Shown here in pieces: positions 42,948 to 51,308 of a DNA stretch of 64,000 nt. The stretch is from Cohnella thailandensis (GTDB taxonomy: Bacteria > Bacillota > Bacilli > Paenibacillales > Paenibacillaceae). The notes below the pieces were generated by a model. That model was not told the DNA's origin, did not search any database, and saw only the letters and a list, made by a program, of their open reading frames with translations. Position numbers and translations under genes: made by a program. The first letter of the stretch is position 1, and each line of letters begins with the position of its first letter. The stretch is taken from assembly GCF_014212135.1 (NCBI RefSeq), contig NZ_JACJVQ010000019.1:496001-560000 (forward strand). The letters run 5' to 3'.

Positions 42948-43811
42948 ATGCATTCCAACTCTTATTGGTATTTAGGTTTGGGAATCGCTAGCCTGCTGTT
43001 ATTGGCTTATGTGTGTTTTCGCACGAGAAGCGCCCGGTGTCTGCTGCTGTTTGCGGCTATGGTTGGCTTCGGTTACTTGATCGAAACCGTTATTTACATA
43101 TTCCTGGACAGCTATCGATATTATCCTAAGTTGATTAAGAACGATCCCTATTACGATAGCAACATGGGGGCGGTAGCCTCCAATATGTTGACGTTGCCCG
43201 CGGTCGCTACGTTTATCGCCTACTTCGGGCTGGGCTGGAGATGGATAACCGGCTTAACGGTTCTCATGGTTTTAATCGAGTGGTTGTTTTTGAAATTGGG
43301 AATCTACGAGCATCATTGGTGGAAGTTGATTTACACGGCAGCCGGGTTTCCCGTCTATTTCTGGGTCGGCAAAGTATTGTATCGGCAGATGAGTCGGCGA
43401 TTGCGGGGGACGCTTCATTGGCTGATCCTATACTTGATCGTAAGCCCGTTATCCGGAACGTTGCATATTTTACCTATTATGCTGTTCGAGTGCAGGATCT
43501 ACCAAGTCGATTGGTTCGCCGACCCTTCTCGAGATACGACCGCTTTCGCTGCCGTCTATTACTTGTCCATAAGCGTGCTCCATGTGGTAGCGATCAAGCT
43601 GAACGGGCGGATGCAATGGGCTAAATACGTGCTCATAGCCGGCTTCGCTTTGCTCATTACCGTCGTGCTTAAGTCCACGGGGATATTGAAAAGTCTTACC
43701 TGGTGGGATCCGCTATACTATGTCCTTTCGCCATGCTTGGTTTTAGGAGCGGCTCAGGCGATTGAGAATATCCTGGCTATCGATCCGAAGTCGGAGGGTA
43801 TCCGTCAATAG
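42948..43811 (+). CDS. CBO0543-like polytopic membrane protein ahead of germination locus 3
   Basis: Protein of 287 aa with about seven or eight hydrophobic segments, of the CBO0543-like type found in endospore formers (IETVIYIFLDSYRYYPKL, GIYEHHWWKLIYT, and a His/Trp-rich loop). Function unknown. CGGAG lies nine bases before the ATG. It precedes gerAA by 56 bases on the same strand with no terminator seen, so it may be co-transcribed with the germination genes. Assignment to the family is by overall look only. Confidence 0.65.
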   Translation: MHSNSYWYLGLGIASLLLLAYVCFRTRSARCLLLFAAMVGFGYLIETVIYIFLDSYRYYPKLIKNDPYYDSNMGAVASNMLTLPAVATFIAYFGLGWRWITGLTVLMVLIEWLFLKLGIYEHHWWKLIYTAAGFPVYFWVGKVLYRQMSRRLRGTLHWLILYLIVSPLSGTLHILPIMLFECRIYQVDWFADPSRDTTAFAAVYYLSISVLHVVAIKLNGRMQWAKYVLIAGFALLITVVLKSTGILKSLTWWDPLYYVLSPCLVLGAAQAIENILAIDPKSEGIRQ

Positions 43812-43866
43812 GGTCATGGCAATAATGGTTGCACATAAGCGATAAAATGAAGTCGGTGAGTATGGC

Positions 43867-45387
43867 ATGAACGAAGCCGTTATGCTGAATTCCAACCTAA
43901 ACGGGAATATTGAAGATATTAAGAGGCGAATGGGCGGCAGCGACGACCTCGTCATCCGTCCGTTCCGAATGGGGAAGAGCGCGCGCCGGGAAGTCGCTAT
44001 CTGCTATATCGACGGGCTTACCGAAGAAAAGTCGATCTTTCAGTTTATCATGGAGCCGGTTATGGCTCGCGGCCGTTCGCCCGGAGGAGCCGATCCTGAA
44101 GAGGAAGGTTTACTGGAAGAAATAAAAGACTCCGTACTATCCGTTGGCCAGCTTAAGGAACTGGAACGTTTGGACGCAGCGGTAGAAGCGATGATGAACG
44201 GCAGCGTCATTTTTCTAGTAGACGGTTACCGACGCGGCTTTGAGATTTCGATGGCCGGCTGGGAACATAGGGCTGTCACCGAGCCGTCCAATCAGACGGT
44301 TATCCGCGGTCCGAAGGAAGCTTTTACGGAAAATATCCGCGTGAATAGCGCTTTGATCCGCCGGATTGTCAAAAACCCGAGCCTGCAGCTTCAGAACCGA
44401 ACCGTCGGGCGGTCCACCAAAACCAACGTTTCGGTCATGTACATTCGGGGTCTCGCCGACGAGCAAGCCGTCGAGGAGGTGAATCGCCGGCTCTCCGCCA
44501 TCGATACCGATGCTATCCTGGAGAGCGGATATATCGAAGAATTCATTCAGGACGAGCCGTATTCGCTTTATCCAACGATTCAGAACACCGAACGGCCCGA
44601 TACGGTCGCTGCCGCTTTGCTGGAAGGCCGCGTGGCCTTACTGATCGACGGGACGCCGCACGTGCTAATGGTTCCCGCTCTATTCGTCCAGTTTTTTCAG
44701 GCGGCCGAAGATTATTACCAGAGAGCCGATATCAGCACGCTGATTCGAGTTCTCCGCTACTTCGGGCTGTTTATCGCTTCGCTGGGACCCGGGCTTTACA
44801 TCGCCATCACGACGTACCATCAGGAGATGCTGCCGACGCAATTATTGATCAGCCTGGCCGCCCAACGCGAAGGAGTTCCTTTTCCGGCCTTTATCGAAGC
44901 TCTAATCATGGAAGCAACCTACGAAGTACTCCGGGAAGCCGGAATCCGCATGCCTCGAGCGGTCGGCCAGGCCGTATCGATCGTAGGCACGCTCGTTATC
45001 GGACAAGCAGCCGTGGAAGCCGGAATCATCTCCGCAAGCATGATCATCGTCGTGTCGATTACGGCCATCTCCAGCTATGTCATTCCGGAATTCGACATGT
45101 CGATCGCCGTTCGGATCACGCGATTCCTCTTCATGGGTCTCGCAGCGGCCTTCGGATTGTTCGGCATCTTCGTCGGAATCAACGCGTTGCTGTTGCATTT
45201 AAGCAGTCTTCGCTCGTTCGGTGTGCCGTACATGGCTCCGGTGGGCCCCTTCGTCGTGAGCGATCAGAAGGATGTCATCCTTCGGGTTCCTCATTCGCGA
45301 ATGAAGACCCGCCCCCGGTTCTTCGGAAGCCGGAACCTCATTCGGCAGGGCAAGAAACCCAAGAACCCCGCCGGCAAAGGCTCATGA
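43867..45387 (+). CDS. GerAA-type germinant receptor subunit (locus 3)
   Basis: GerA family protein of 506 aa: IRGPKEAFTENIRVNSALIRR (note KEAF where most have REGF), QNTERPDTVAAALLEGRV, five or so membrane helices, SFGVPYMAPVGP near the end. Closest in layout to the locus 2 paralogue. Overlaps gerAC by four bases (ATGA). The start codon has only a weak ribosome site (GGTGAG). Confidence 0.92.
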   Translation: MNEAVMLNSNLNGNIEDIKRRMGGSDDLVIRPFRMGKSARREVAICYIDGLTEEKSIFQFIMEPVMARGRSPGGADPEEEGLLEEIKDSVLSVGQLKELERLDAAVEAMMNGSVIFLVDGYRRGFEISMAGWEHRAVTEPSNQTVIRGPKEAFTENIRVNSALIRRIVKNPSLQLQNRTVGRSTKTNVSVMYIRGLADEQAVEEVNRRLSAIDTDAILESGYIEEFIQDEPYSLYPTIQNTERPDTVAAALLEGRVALLIDGTPHVLMVPALFVQFFQAAEDYYQRADISTLIRVLRYFGLFIASLGPGLYIAITTYHQEMLPTQLLISLAAQREGVPFPAFIEALIMEATYEVLREAGIRMPRAVGQAVSIVGTLVIGQAAVEAGIISASMIIVVSITAISSYVIPEFDMSIAVRITRFLFMGLAAAFGLFGIFVGINALLLHLSSLRSFGVPYMAPVGPFVVSDQKDVILRVPHSRMKTRPRFFGSRNLIRQGKKPKNPAGKGS

Positions 45388-46595
45388 TGAAGCGGAAGAG
45401 ATTGTCGATAGGAGCCTTGTTTTTGCTGATAGTGCCGATCTTTACGGGCTGTTGGGACAGGCGGGAATTAAACGAGCTTGGTATCTCCATGGCGATGGGC
45501 ATCGACAAGGCGGGAGACGAATATCGGGTATCGATACAAGTCGTTCAGCCGGGCGCCGTCGCACAGAAGACCGGCGGCGGGATCGAATCGACGCCCGTCT
45601 CTTTGTTCGAGTCCAAGGGCGTGACGATCTTCGAAGCGTTGCGACGGATGACGAATACCAGTCCGAGGAAAATCTATTCGGCGCATCTTCGATTCGTTGT
45701 TTTCGGAGAGGAGATGGCGCGGGAAGGGATCGGAGACACGCTCGATTTACTGTCCAGGGATAATGAATTCCGGAAGGATTTCTATCTCTTGGTGGCCAAA
45801 GGAACGACTGCCGCAAGCCTGTTGTCCATTCTAACCCCGCTAGAGAAAATTCCGGCGAACAAAATTTATCGTTCCATCGATATGTCGGAGAAAAGCTGGG
45901 CTCCGACGACGGCGGTGACGCTCGACGATTTCATTGAGGATATGGCTAGCAAAGGGAAGCAGCCCGTTCTCGGAGTCATTGAAGTATTAGGAGACGGGCA
46001 GCAAGGGAACTCCCCTAAGAGCGTACAGCGCGTTCGGCCATCCGTCCAAATCCGGACTGCCGGTCTGGCGGCTTTCCGGGACGATAAATTGATCGGATGG
46101 TTAAACGAGGAAGAGAGTATCGGCTACAATTTCATTCTGAACAAAATCAAGAGTATGGTCGACCATGTCGCTTGTCCCGCTGGAGGGAATGTAGCGCTGG
46201 AAACGACACATTCCAAAGCCGAAATCAAAGGAAGGGTCGCGGAGGGACGTGCGCGCCTTAAGATTAAGCTGAATGTCGAACAGAACGTGGGGGAAGTTCA
46301 ATGCAGATTGGATCTCACTCAGCCGGACAGTCTGGACGAACTAGAACGGTTGTCACAGAAGTCGTTGGAAGAGCTCGTTTATCGAACGCTTGAGAAGGTG
46401 CAGACCGAGTACAAAGCGGACATATTCGGCTTCGGAAGCGCCATTCACCGCAGTGCCCCAAAGTCTTGGAGAACGGTAATGAACGATTGGGAAGAGAACT
46501 TCGAGCATGCCCAGGTTGATGTCGATGCCACGGTTAGAATCAAGCGCAACGGCACGATAACCAACCCGATTACGGAAGAAAAGGGGGAGACCTAG
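45384..46595 (+). CDS. GerAC-type germinant receptor lipoprotein (locus 3)
   Basis: Lipoprotein of 403 aa; lipobox FTGC followed by WDRRELNELG, and the C-terminal motif YKADIFGFGSAIHR, the best match to the Ger(x)C consensus of the three copies in the window. Adjacent to a truncated small gene; no gerAB follows, so the receptor lacks its B subunit locally. Confidence 0.92.
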   Translation: MMKRKRLSIGALFLLIVPIFTGCWDRRELNELGISMAMGIDKAGDEYRVSIQVVQPGAVAQKTGGGIESTPVSLFESKGVTIFEALRRMTNTSPRKIYSAHLRFVVFGEEMAREGIGDTLDLLSRDNEFRKDFYLLVAKGTTAASLLSILTPLEKIPANKIYRSIDMSEKSWAPTTAVTLDDFIEDMASKGKQPVLGVIEVLGDGQQGNSPKSVQRVRPSVQIRTAGLAAFRDDKLIGWLNEEESIGYNFILNKIKSMVDHVACPAGGNVALETTHSKAEIKGRVAEGRARLKIKLNVEQNVGEVQCRLDLTQPDSLDELERLSQKSLEELVYRTLEKVQTEYKADIFGFGSAIHRSAPKSWRTVMNDWEENFEHAQVDVDATVRIKRNGTITNPITEEKGET

Positions 46596-46598
46596 GGA

Positions 46599-46973
46599 AT
46601 GTGGTGGATAGCCGGCATTATCGTTATCGCCGGGGGATGCGCGTTCATCGAAATCCCGGGACTCCTAAAGCAATCCAAACATTTTCACAAAACCCGTATT
46701 TTATACATATGTATACTTCAATACTCGAACGGCAGCCGATTGTATTCATTAAGCAGATGTGATGCCACTACTACGTCAATGTCCGATCTCCTCTATGATT
46801 TTATCTCCACCGCCGACCGTTATTCGGCAAACCTCATCGTCCAGTTCAAAGGCTTCAGTACACATAATTCTTGTACGCGGGCGAGCCGGGCTGCCGGCGC
46901 TCGGAGACCCGGTATGCAGCTGCGCCAGGTTGAAATAGGTCCACACTTCGGTGCAATGGCGCGGGCCAGATAG
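46599..46973 (+). pseudogene. Truncated small two-helix (GerD-subunit-like) gene at a rearrangement junction
   Basis: Begins MWWIAGIIVIAGGCAFIEIP, then GLLKQ, the start typical of the short (about 70 aa) membrane proteins that follow gerAC in many bacilli. After residue 25 (about 46674) the frame runs on into sequence of quite different composition (SKHFHKTRILYI...), to a stop at 46973; the second helix expected for the family is lost. I infer that the gene was cut by a deletion or rearrangement at about 46670-46680. Downstream the gene density and base composition change. Confidence 0.5.
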
Positions 46974-46985
46974 TAGCTCCTTGTT
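46740..46985 (-). other. Unrecognised decayed coding region
   Basis: On the minus strand an open frame (about 46776-46985) reads ...CTEAFELDDEVCRITVGGGD and ends at TGA (46776-46778); a shift of frame would continue as DIDVVVASHLLNEYNRLPFE to a stop near 46718. Both parts look protein-like but match no family I recognise. Probably the remnant of a gene broken by a frameshift. The rest of 46985-47138 holds only a hairpin. Confidence 0.25.
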
Positions 46986-47065
46986 GTAGGAGAACTAAAA
47001 GTCGCTGTTTATATCCTCCCTTCTATGACTTCTACGGTGTCAGCTTTGGGCGCAGTTAAAGTGAT

Positions 47066-47119
47066 AAGAAACATCGGCATTCTTGGGCACAAATGCCCTA
47101 GAATGCCGATGTACAATTC
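47066..47119. terminator. Terminator-like hairpin
   Basis: ACATCGGCATTCT pairs with AGAATGCCGATGT; inner bases GGGCA/TGCCC extend the stem. Lies between the decayed region and the DUF3888-like fragment. Confidence 0.6.
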
Positions 47120-47138
47120 AACTAACATCCCCGTTACT

Positions 47139-47456
47139 TCAAAAGATCTTGGTAGTTTGGTGGGAAATCATTCTTGTTGGGATCTTTGAGGTGTTCAAAT
47201 TTCTTAGGCTCAACTCCAGCAAAGTCCGCTCCACATAAACAAAATAAGGATATATATTGGGTGATCCTGGTATTGAAAGTTTGTCTGAGTATACTTCAGC
47301 AAGCTTCTCACTCATATTAGGCAGTAATTGAAGTACCAGCATATCTTGAAGTTGCAGTTCCCTTGAATCTTCAAGAGGTTTCTTATCATATGCATCACAG
47401 TAGGAAGCTTGGGTTCCAAGTTCTTGTCCTTCGCTTTCCATAAAGCTGATCCCCAA
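47139..47456 (-). pseudogene. DUF3888-like protein, frameshifted or truncated
   Basis: The middle (LQDMLVLQLLPNMSEKLAEVY, NIYPYFVYVER) matches the DUF3888 family of small secreted spore-former proteins, but there is no signal peptide at the N-terminus as read and the C-terminus (LSLRNLNTSKIPTRMISHQT) is unlike the family. Shifting frame just after YVER gives ADFAGVEPKKFEHLKDPNKN, then DFPPNYQDLLK and a stop, a much more protein-like tail. A one-base change near 47218 is therefore likely. Also lacks the usual N-terminal signal part. Confidence 0.45.
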
Positions 47457-47570
47457 AACCAGGATCAGCTTTTATTGAGTGATTCCTTTTGAATTTTTCT
47501 CGCATATATCATTACTGTGCACTCTTCATTTTAGGCTATGTTTTTGAAGCTGAGAAAGTTGGGTCGACAA

Positions 47571-48212
47571 TTAAAGCTTTCTCAATTCATGCAGAATATT
47601 CTCCGGATCCAACCGCTGCATAAAGTCCGGATTCACGTAGGCTGAACGGATGATGCCGGATTCGTCGATCATAAAGGTGGAAGGAATCGGAAGGATCCAG
47701 CGGTTCGTCGCGTTGTATTCCGCCAAGTCCATGCCAATTTGTTTCATAATGTTCTTAATGTAATCTGGAACGTCGTAAAGAATGTTATAGAAAGCGGCCA
47801 CGAGACCGTGTGTGTCGCTAAGCACTTGGAAGGTCAGCTCTTCTTTCTCCTGCTGGGAAAGCGTGTTGTCAGGGCTTTGCGGGCTGATCGCGATCAACTG
47901 GCCTCCAAGGGCTTCGATATCCGGCAGTACCTTCTGATAGGCCTTAAGCTGAGTGTTGCAGAACGGGCACCATCCGCCCCGGTAAAAAGTCAGGACAACA
48001 GGTCCTTTGGACAGTTCTTCATAAAGACTTATCTTTTCTCCCAAAGCATTCATGAGTGTAAAATCCTTTGCCTTCTGCCCCTCCTGTCGGCCGTAAGCAA
48101 AACCAGATTCTTGCTGCTCACGGATCTGACGAAACATCTCCGTTTGAATCTCCAAAGGGGTATGCGCGATAAATTCCTGCTTGGCTTCCGCTAAAGCTTG
48201 AGTTAATGACAT
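47571..48212 (-). CDS. Peroxiredoxin-like (AhpC/TSA) thiol protein
   Basis: Protein of 213 aa: thioredoxin fold with YRGGWCPFCNTQL (CxxC; the first Cys is the peroxidatic position), ISPQSPDNTLSQQEK, and IPSTFMIDESGIIRSAYV. The two-Cys CPFC site resembles the AhpC/TSA-type peroxiredoxin-like family. It would reduce peroxides with thiol donors. AGGAG-like AAAAGGAGC upstream. It follows a membrane protein gene by 35 bases on the same strand, so both may lie under the TetR operator at 48897. Confidence 0.85.
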   Translation of the reverse strand: MSLTQALAEAKQEFIAHTPLEIQTEMFRQIREQQESGFAYGRQEGQKAKDFTLMNALGEKISLYEELSKGPVVLTFYRGGWCPFCNTQLKAYQKVLPDIEALGGQLIAISPQSPDNTLSQQEKEELTFQVLSDTHGLVAAFYNILYDVPDYIKNIMKQIGMDLAEYNATNRWILPIPSTFMIDESGIIRSAYVNPDFMQRLDPENILHELRKL

Positions 48213-48247
48213 GTCGTGTAGCTCCTTTTTTCTTAGTTAATGATACT

Positions 48248-48763
48248 TCATTCGGCGGACATCTCGGCTGGCGAGGTGAATGCCGCGAGCCTGTTTTGCC
48301 TTCGCAAATGGATGATTTGGGCGGTTAGGCCAACGATAAGAATAACGAAGAGAATGCCCTGAGCGCCGAGTAGAATAGGTGAATTCAAATCAGCAACTAT
48401 AGGGTGGCCGTTAGGGACACGGGTCAGGGTTTCGGTAATGGTCGGCAACATCAGCAGAAACGCCGTCAGGCTAAGAAAGATGGTTTCTAGGTACTTGCCT
48501 GAACGTTCAAAGCTCGAAACACGCCCTATGCCGTATCCGGCGAACAGCAGCAGGATCGTTGCCGTACCAATGACATAACTGACCGACTGATGTGCGATGG
48601 GGAATACCGTGATCGCGCCAATCAGCATTGAAAAGAAGTAGACGACACCAGGCTTTGACCGAGGCACTATCCGTCCGTAGCGAGCAAACATATATATAGC
48701 GAGCGGAATGGCTGGCAAGCTGCTGAGCGTATGTACCCAGCCGAGTGATGAAATTCCAAACAT
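48248..48763 (-). CDS. Four-helix membrane protein in a TetR-controlled pair
   Basis: Protein of 171 aa with four hydrophobic segments, of the small DUF2306-like or DoxX-unrelated type; I do not recognise a specific family. Start 48763 is chosen because AAGGAGACATTT precedes the ATG and the product then starts MFGISSLGWVHTLSSLPAIP; an ATG further up (48826) lacks a ribosome site. It is first of a pair with the peroxiredoxin gene. A TetR-type operator lies 134 bases upstream. Confidence 0.7.
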   Translation of the reverse strand: MFGISSLGWVHTLSSLPAIPLAIYMFARYGRIVPRSKPGVVYFFSMLIGAITVFPIAHQSVSYVIGTATILLLFAGYGIGRVSSFERSGKYLETIFLSLTAFLLMLPTITETLTRVPNGHPIVADLNSPILLGAQGILFVILIVGLTAQIIHLRRQNRLAAFTSPAEMSAE

Positions 48764-48896
48764 AAATGTCTCCTTCCAGTCCTTAAGGACAGGGTATTTT
48801 TTCTGTCTTGGCGGGCTTAAGGTCATCCACGGGCTGAAATAAGCATTTAGAACGCGCTTAATGCGGTATAGTCAGAAATATTAATAATAAATCACA

Positions 48897-48915
48897 CTAC
48901 CTACTAGATGGTAGG
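48897..48915. promoter_or_regulatory. TetR-type operator, copy 1
   Basis: CTACCTACTAGATGGTAGG, an imperfect palindrome with arms CTACC and GGTAG; identical on the opposite strand to the copy before the tetR gene (49742-49760). Confidence 0.65.
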
Positions 48916-48984
48916 TTTAAAAGATAAATCCTGAATTCTACTTCATTCTTCGCCTCATTCCACTCGTGACATCACCCCGCGGAT

Positions 48985-49028
48985 CGACAAAGGGCAGGCT
49001 GACAAAATATGTAGTCTTCATGCCCTTT
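48985..49028 (-). terminator. Hairpin downstream of the tetR gene
   Basis: AAAGGGCA pairs with TGCCCTTT across about 24 bases. Possible terminator for the tetR gene on the minus strand. Nothing else is seen in 48916-49145. Confidence 0.4.
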
Positions 49029-49145
49029 ATCGGCCCTTGGCGAATGAGCTATGATCATAAATGGACAATCTTATCCTCAATTAGGTTATGTTGACCTCCT
49101 TTCATCTTGATCATGACTGCAACCATCGCCATCGCGGCTTTCAGC

Positions 49146-49733
49146 TCAAGGGAATCGCGAAGCGAGTCGCTCCAAGAGCGGACCTGTCACGATGCCGAAT
49201 ATCTTCGGATCGCCATAAGCCCGCGCCGAGAGCATCGCGCCGTGAACTGTCGCCATGAACGTTTCCGCCTCGGTACGAGGAGTAGTCATCAGTTGAAGTT
49301 GCCCGTGCCGCGCACCGCGCTCCAGCACGGATGTCAACCACGCCGACAGGTAGCTGAAATGCGCCCGGACCTCTAGAGCAACTTCCTCGGGCAGGACCGG
49401 GAGCTGGCTTGCCAACAACGCGCAGACGCAAAAAGGAGCGCTGGCGTCCGCGATACAGGCTTCCCAATAACCGGCGTAGTACCGAAGCTGTTCAAGCGGA
49501 TCGGATACGTGAAGCTCGATATTCGCCATTCCTGCTTCGGCTTCTTTTCGATACCGCGCAACTAACGTTCGGACCAGATCAACCTTGCTAGGGAAATGGT
49601 GATGGATGCTAGCCTTACGAATCCCAACCACATCAGCGATGTCGGCATAACTGAAACCGTTGTAGCCGCCGGCGACGATCAGATTACGCGCGCAAGCCAG
49701 AATGTCATTTTGGGTGTTAGGTAAATTTTTCAT
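49146..49733 (-). CDS. TetR/AcrR-family repressor
   Basis: Protein of 195 aa; N-terminal HTH FSYADIADVVGIRKASIHHHFPSKVDL (YYHF variant HHHFPSK), then an all-helical ligand domain with two cysteines (PFCVCALLA). It lies upstream of, and on the same strand as, the membrane protein/peroxiredoxin pair. Identical operators before this gene and before that pair indicate self-control plus repression of the pair. The cysteines and the peroxiredoxin target make a thiol-reactive signal thinkable, but this is inference. Confidence 0.88.
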   Translation of the reverse strand: MKNLPNTQNDILACARNLIVAGGYNGFSYADIADVVGIRKASIHHHFPSKVDLVRTLVARYRKEAEAGMANIELHVSDPLEQLRYYAGYWEACIADASAPFCVCALLASQLPVLPEEVALEVRAHFSYLSAWLTSVLERGARHGQLQLMTTPRTEAETFMATVHGAMLSARAYGDPKIFGIVTGPLLERLASRFP

Positions 49734-49741
49734 ATCAATAG

Positions 49742-49760
49742 CCTACCATCTAGTAGGTAG
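49742..49760. promoter_or_regulatory. TetR-type operator, copy 2
   Basis: CCTACCATCTAGTAGGTAG, exact reverse complement of copy 1, nine bases before the tetR start codon. Confidence 0.65.
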
Positions 49761-49873
49761 TTTGTCAAATGACAAATTCGCGGTATACGAAGCTGCTTTC
49801 CGCTGCACTGCTTCGTCTTTGTTTTTAACAAAACACTGACTCCTATCCTTCTTCACAGGTTAGCGATCACCAC

Positions 49874-50386
49874 TTATTCATAATCAGTACGGAAGCTGAT
49901 GTCCTTGTTCGCTTCCAGTTCTTCACGCAATTGATCCAGCTTCTCGGACGCTCTCCGGTAAGCATCACTGTCCAGGAACAATCGGACCGGGGGATTCGAT
50001 GATTCCGCCAGATCGATGAACACCTCTGCCGCTTTCTCAGGATCGCCAAGCTGCTTGCCGTCTGTCGCTACGAAATGGTTGTGCACAGAGTGAAGCTCGC
50101 TGTAATCCTCAATTTTATTCTCAGACAAAACCAAGGAATCTGCTTTATTGAACTGGGTTCTAAATCCCCCGGGTGCTACTGCCGTCACTTTGATCCCCAG
50201 AGATTGGACATCCTGAGCAAGTACTTCCGTCAATCCCATTAGCGAGAACTTCGTCGCTGCGTATACGCTCCAACCCATATGCGGAGCAAAGCCGGCAATT
50301 GAAGATATATTGATGATATGCCCTGATCGCCGCTTCCGCATATAAGGCAGTACGCTTTGAATGACTTTAATCGGCTGGCGAACTTG
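49874..50386 (-). pseudogene. SDR-family oxidoreductase lacking its N-terminal half
   Basis: The C-terminal part of a short-chain dehydrogenase: VIQSVLPYMRKRRSGHIINI, SS, catalytic Y-x-x-x-K in YAATKFSLMG, and VAPGGFRTQF. The cofactor-binding TGxxxGxG half is missing; upstream, in-frame codons end at a stop (50401) after only a few residues. The homology stops at about 50384, where the remnant of an AraC-type gene on the plus strand begins. With an ATG at 50341 a 155 aa product could be made, but without the nucleotide-binding part it cannot be active. Confidence 0.8.
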
Positions 50387-50528
50387 AGCTCCTCCTCGTT
50401 ATATCGTCACTTCAAAGAAGCGACCGCCATGACTCCGATACAGTATCAGAAGCAAAATTCGACTGCAGGAAGCACGCCGTCGCCTGTTCGGGTTCTCTCC
50501 GGCGGGTGATATCAAGCGATTTTGCTAA
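50387..50528 (+). pseudogene. AraC-family regulator remnant (C-terminal HTH)
   Basis: Plus strand reads SSSSLYRHFKEATAMTPIQY, then QKQ, the second half of an AraC HTH; after dropping one extra A (near 50454) it continues IRLQEARRRLFGFSPAGDIK and stops at 50526-50528. The family segment VGYESPSQFSREY that should lie before RLFG is missing, so there is both a frameshift and an internal deletion, and the whole N-terminal effector domain is gone. Head-to-head with the truncated SDR gene. Confidence 0.75.
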
Positions 50529-50684
50529 TAGGATCAAACGGCTTTCAGTCAACAACATGAAAAATTCACGGCACATCGCCCATCTCGAAAAGAAAGCGCC
50601 GTCCAGTCAATAACCATCTGATGTAAAAGCGGATTAGAAGCATAATGATCATAGTGTTCTGTCCTTCAGACAAAACGAACCAAA

Positions 50685-50716
50685 ACCGCTGAGACTCAAG
50701 GTCTCAGCGGCTATAA
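50685..50716. terminator. Hairpin terminator
   Basis: CCGCTGAGAC pairs with GTCTCAGCGG around TCAAG; A-rich on the left (AACCAAAA), TATAAATCCTTTT on the right. Nothing else is recognised between 50529 and 50836. Confidence 0.6.
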
Positions 50717-50836
50717 ATCCTTTTATGTGATTTGCTCTTATCCATCAAACCCACCCCCCGATTTATCGCCGTCACTTGTGGTACGGTTCATAGTAGCAGC
50801 TATTGCGCAAAATCTCAGTTTGGGTGCATTTAAAAG

Positions 50837-51268
50837 TTACTTGGCCTCGACAATAATGCTACCGAACAACGCATCATCAAGATATGCATCAAGCTGCCAC
50901 AACCCTTTTTTAGGTAATATCATCGAGGAAGGTAAATGAGCATCCGCCCCGTTGTTAGGACCTCCAAGTGTCGACGGATTATCACTGATAAACGGATTTA
51001 TCTTTTCTCCGGTTTTCAAATGAACGGCTTCGACTTTAAAATCTCCACTAAGTTCCTCTTCACTTCCCCATAAATGCCACATATGTTTATTCGGTTCATT
51101 GGCGACGAAACCCAAACCCAATATGCCGATTTTTCCTTCTATGCCTTGCATGCTGACTCCCTCGCTCACAAAACTTGGGTTAACCTTAGCGTTCTTTTCT
51201 TCATCGTTTGAACAGCCGAATAAAATGAGCAAGCCAATAATTAATACGGAAACACGAAAAATCTTCAC
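50837..51268 (-). CDS. DUF4871 lipoprotein
   Basis: Lipoprotein of 143 aa with lipobox LFGC and a beta-rich domain with the family motifs HMWHLWGS, GGPNNGADAHLPSSM and GLWQLDAYLD. Function unknown; the fold suggests an immunoglobulin-like carrier of a ligand. The GTG at 51268 is preferred as start because GGGGAGG precedes it at six bases; an in-frame ATG at 51286 lacks such a site. Single gene. Confidence 0.78.
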   Translation of the reverse strand: MKIFRVSVLIIGLLILFGCSNDEEKNAKVNPSFVSEGVSMQGIEGKIGILGLGFVANEPNKHMWHLWGSEEELSGDFKVEAVHLKTGEKINPFISDNPSTLGGPNNGADAHLPSSMILPKKGLWQLDAYLDDALFGSIIVEAK

Positions 51269-51308
51269 GTCAATCCTCCCCTTCATCGCTTTTGAGCTTT
51301 AGTTTCCT

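Noticed and set aside
48916..49145. Possible small gene in the gap after tetR
   Set aside because: No frame with start, ribosome site and length; only a hairpin is seen.
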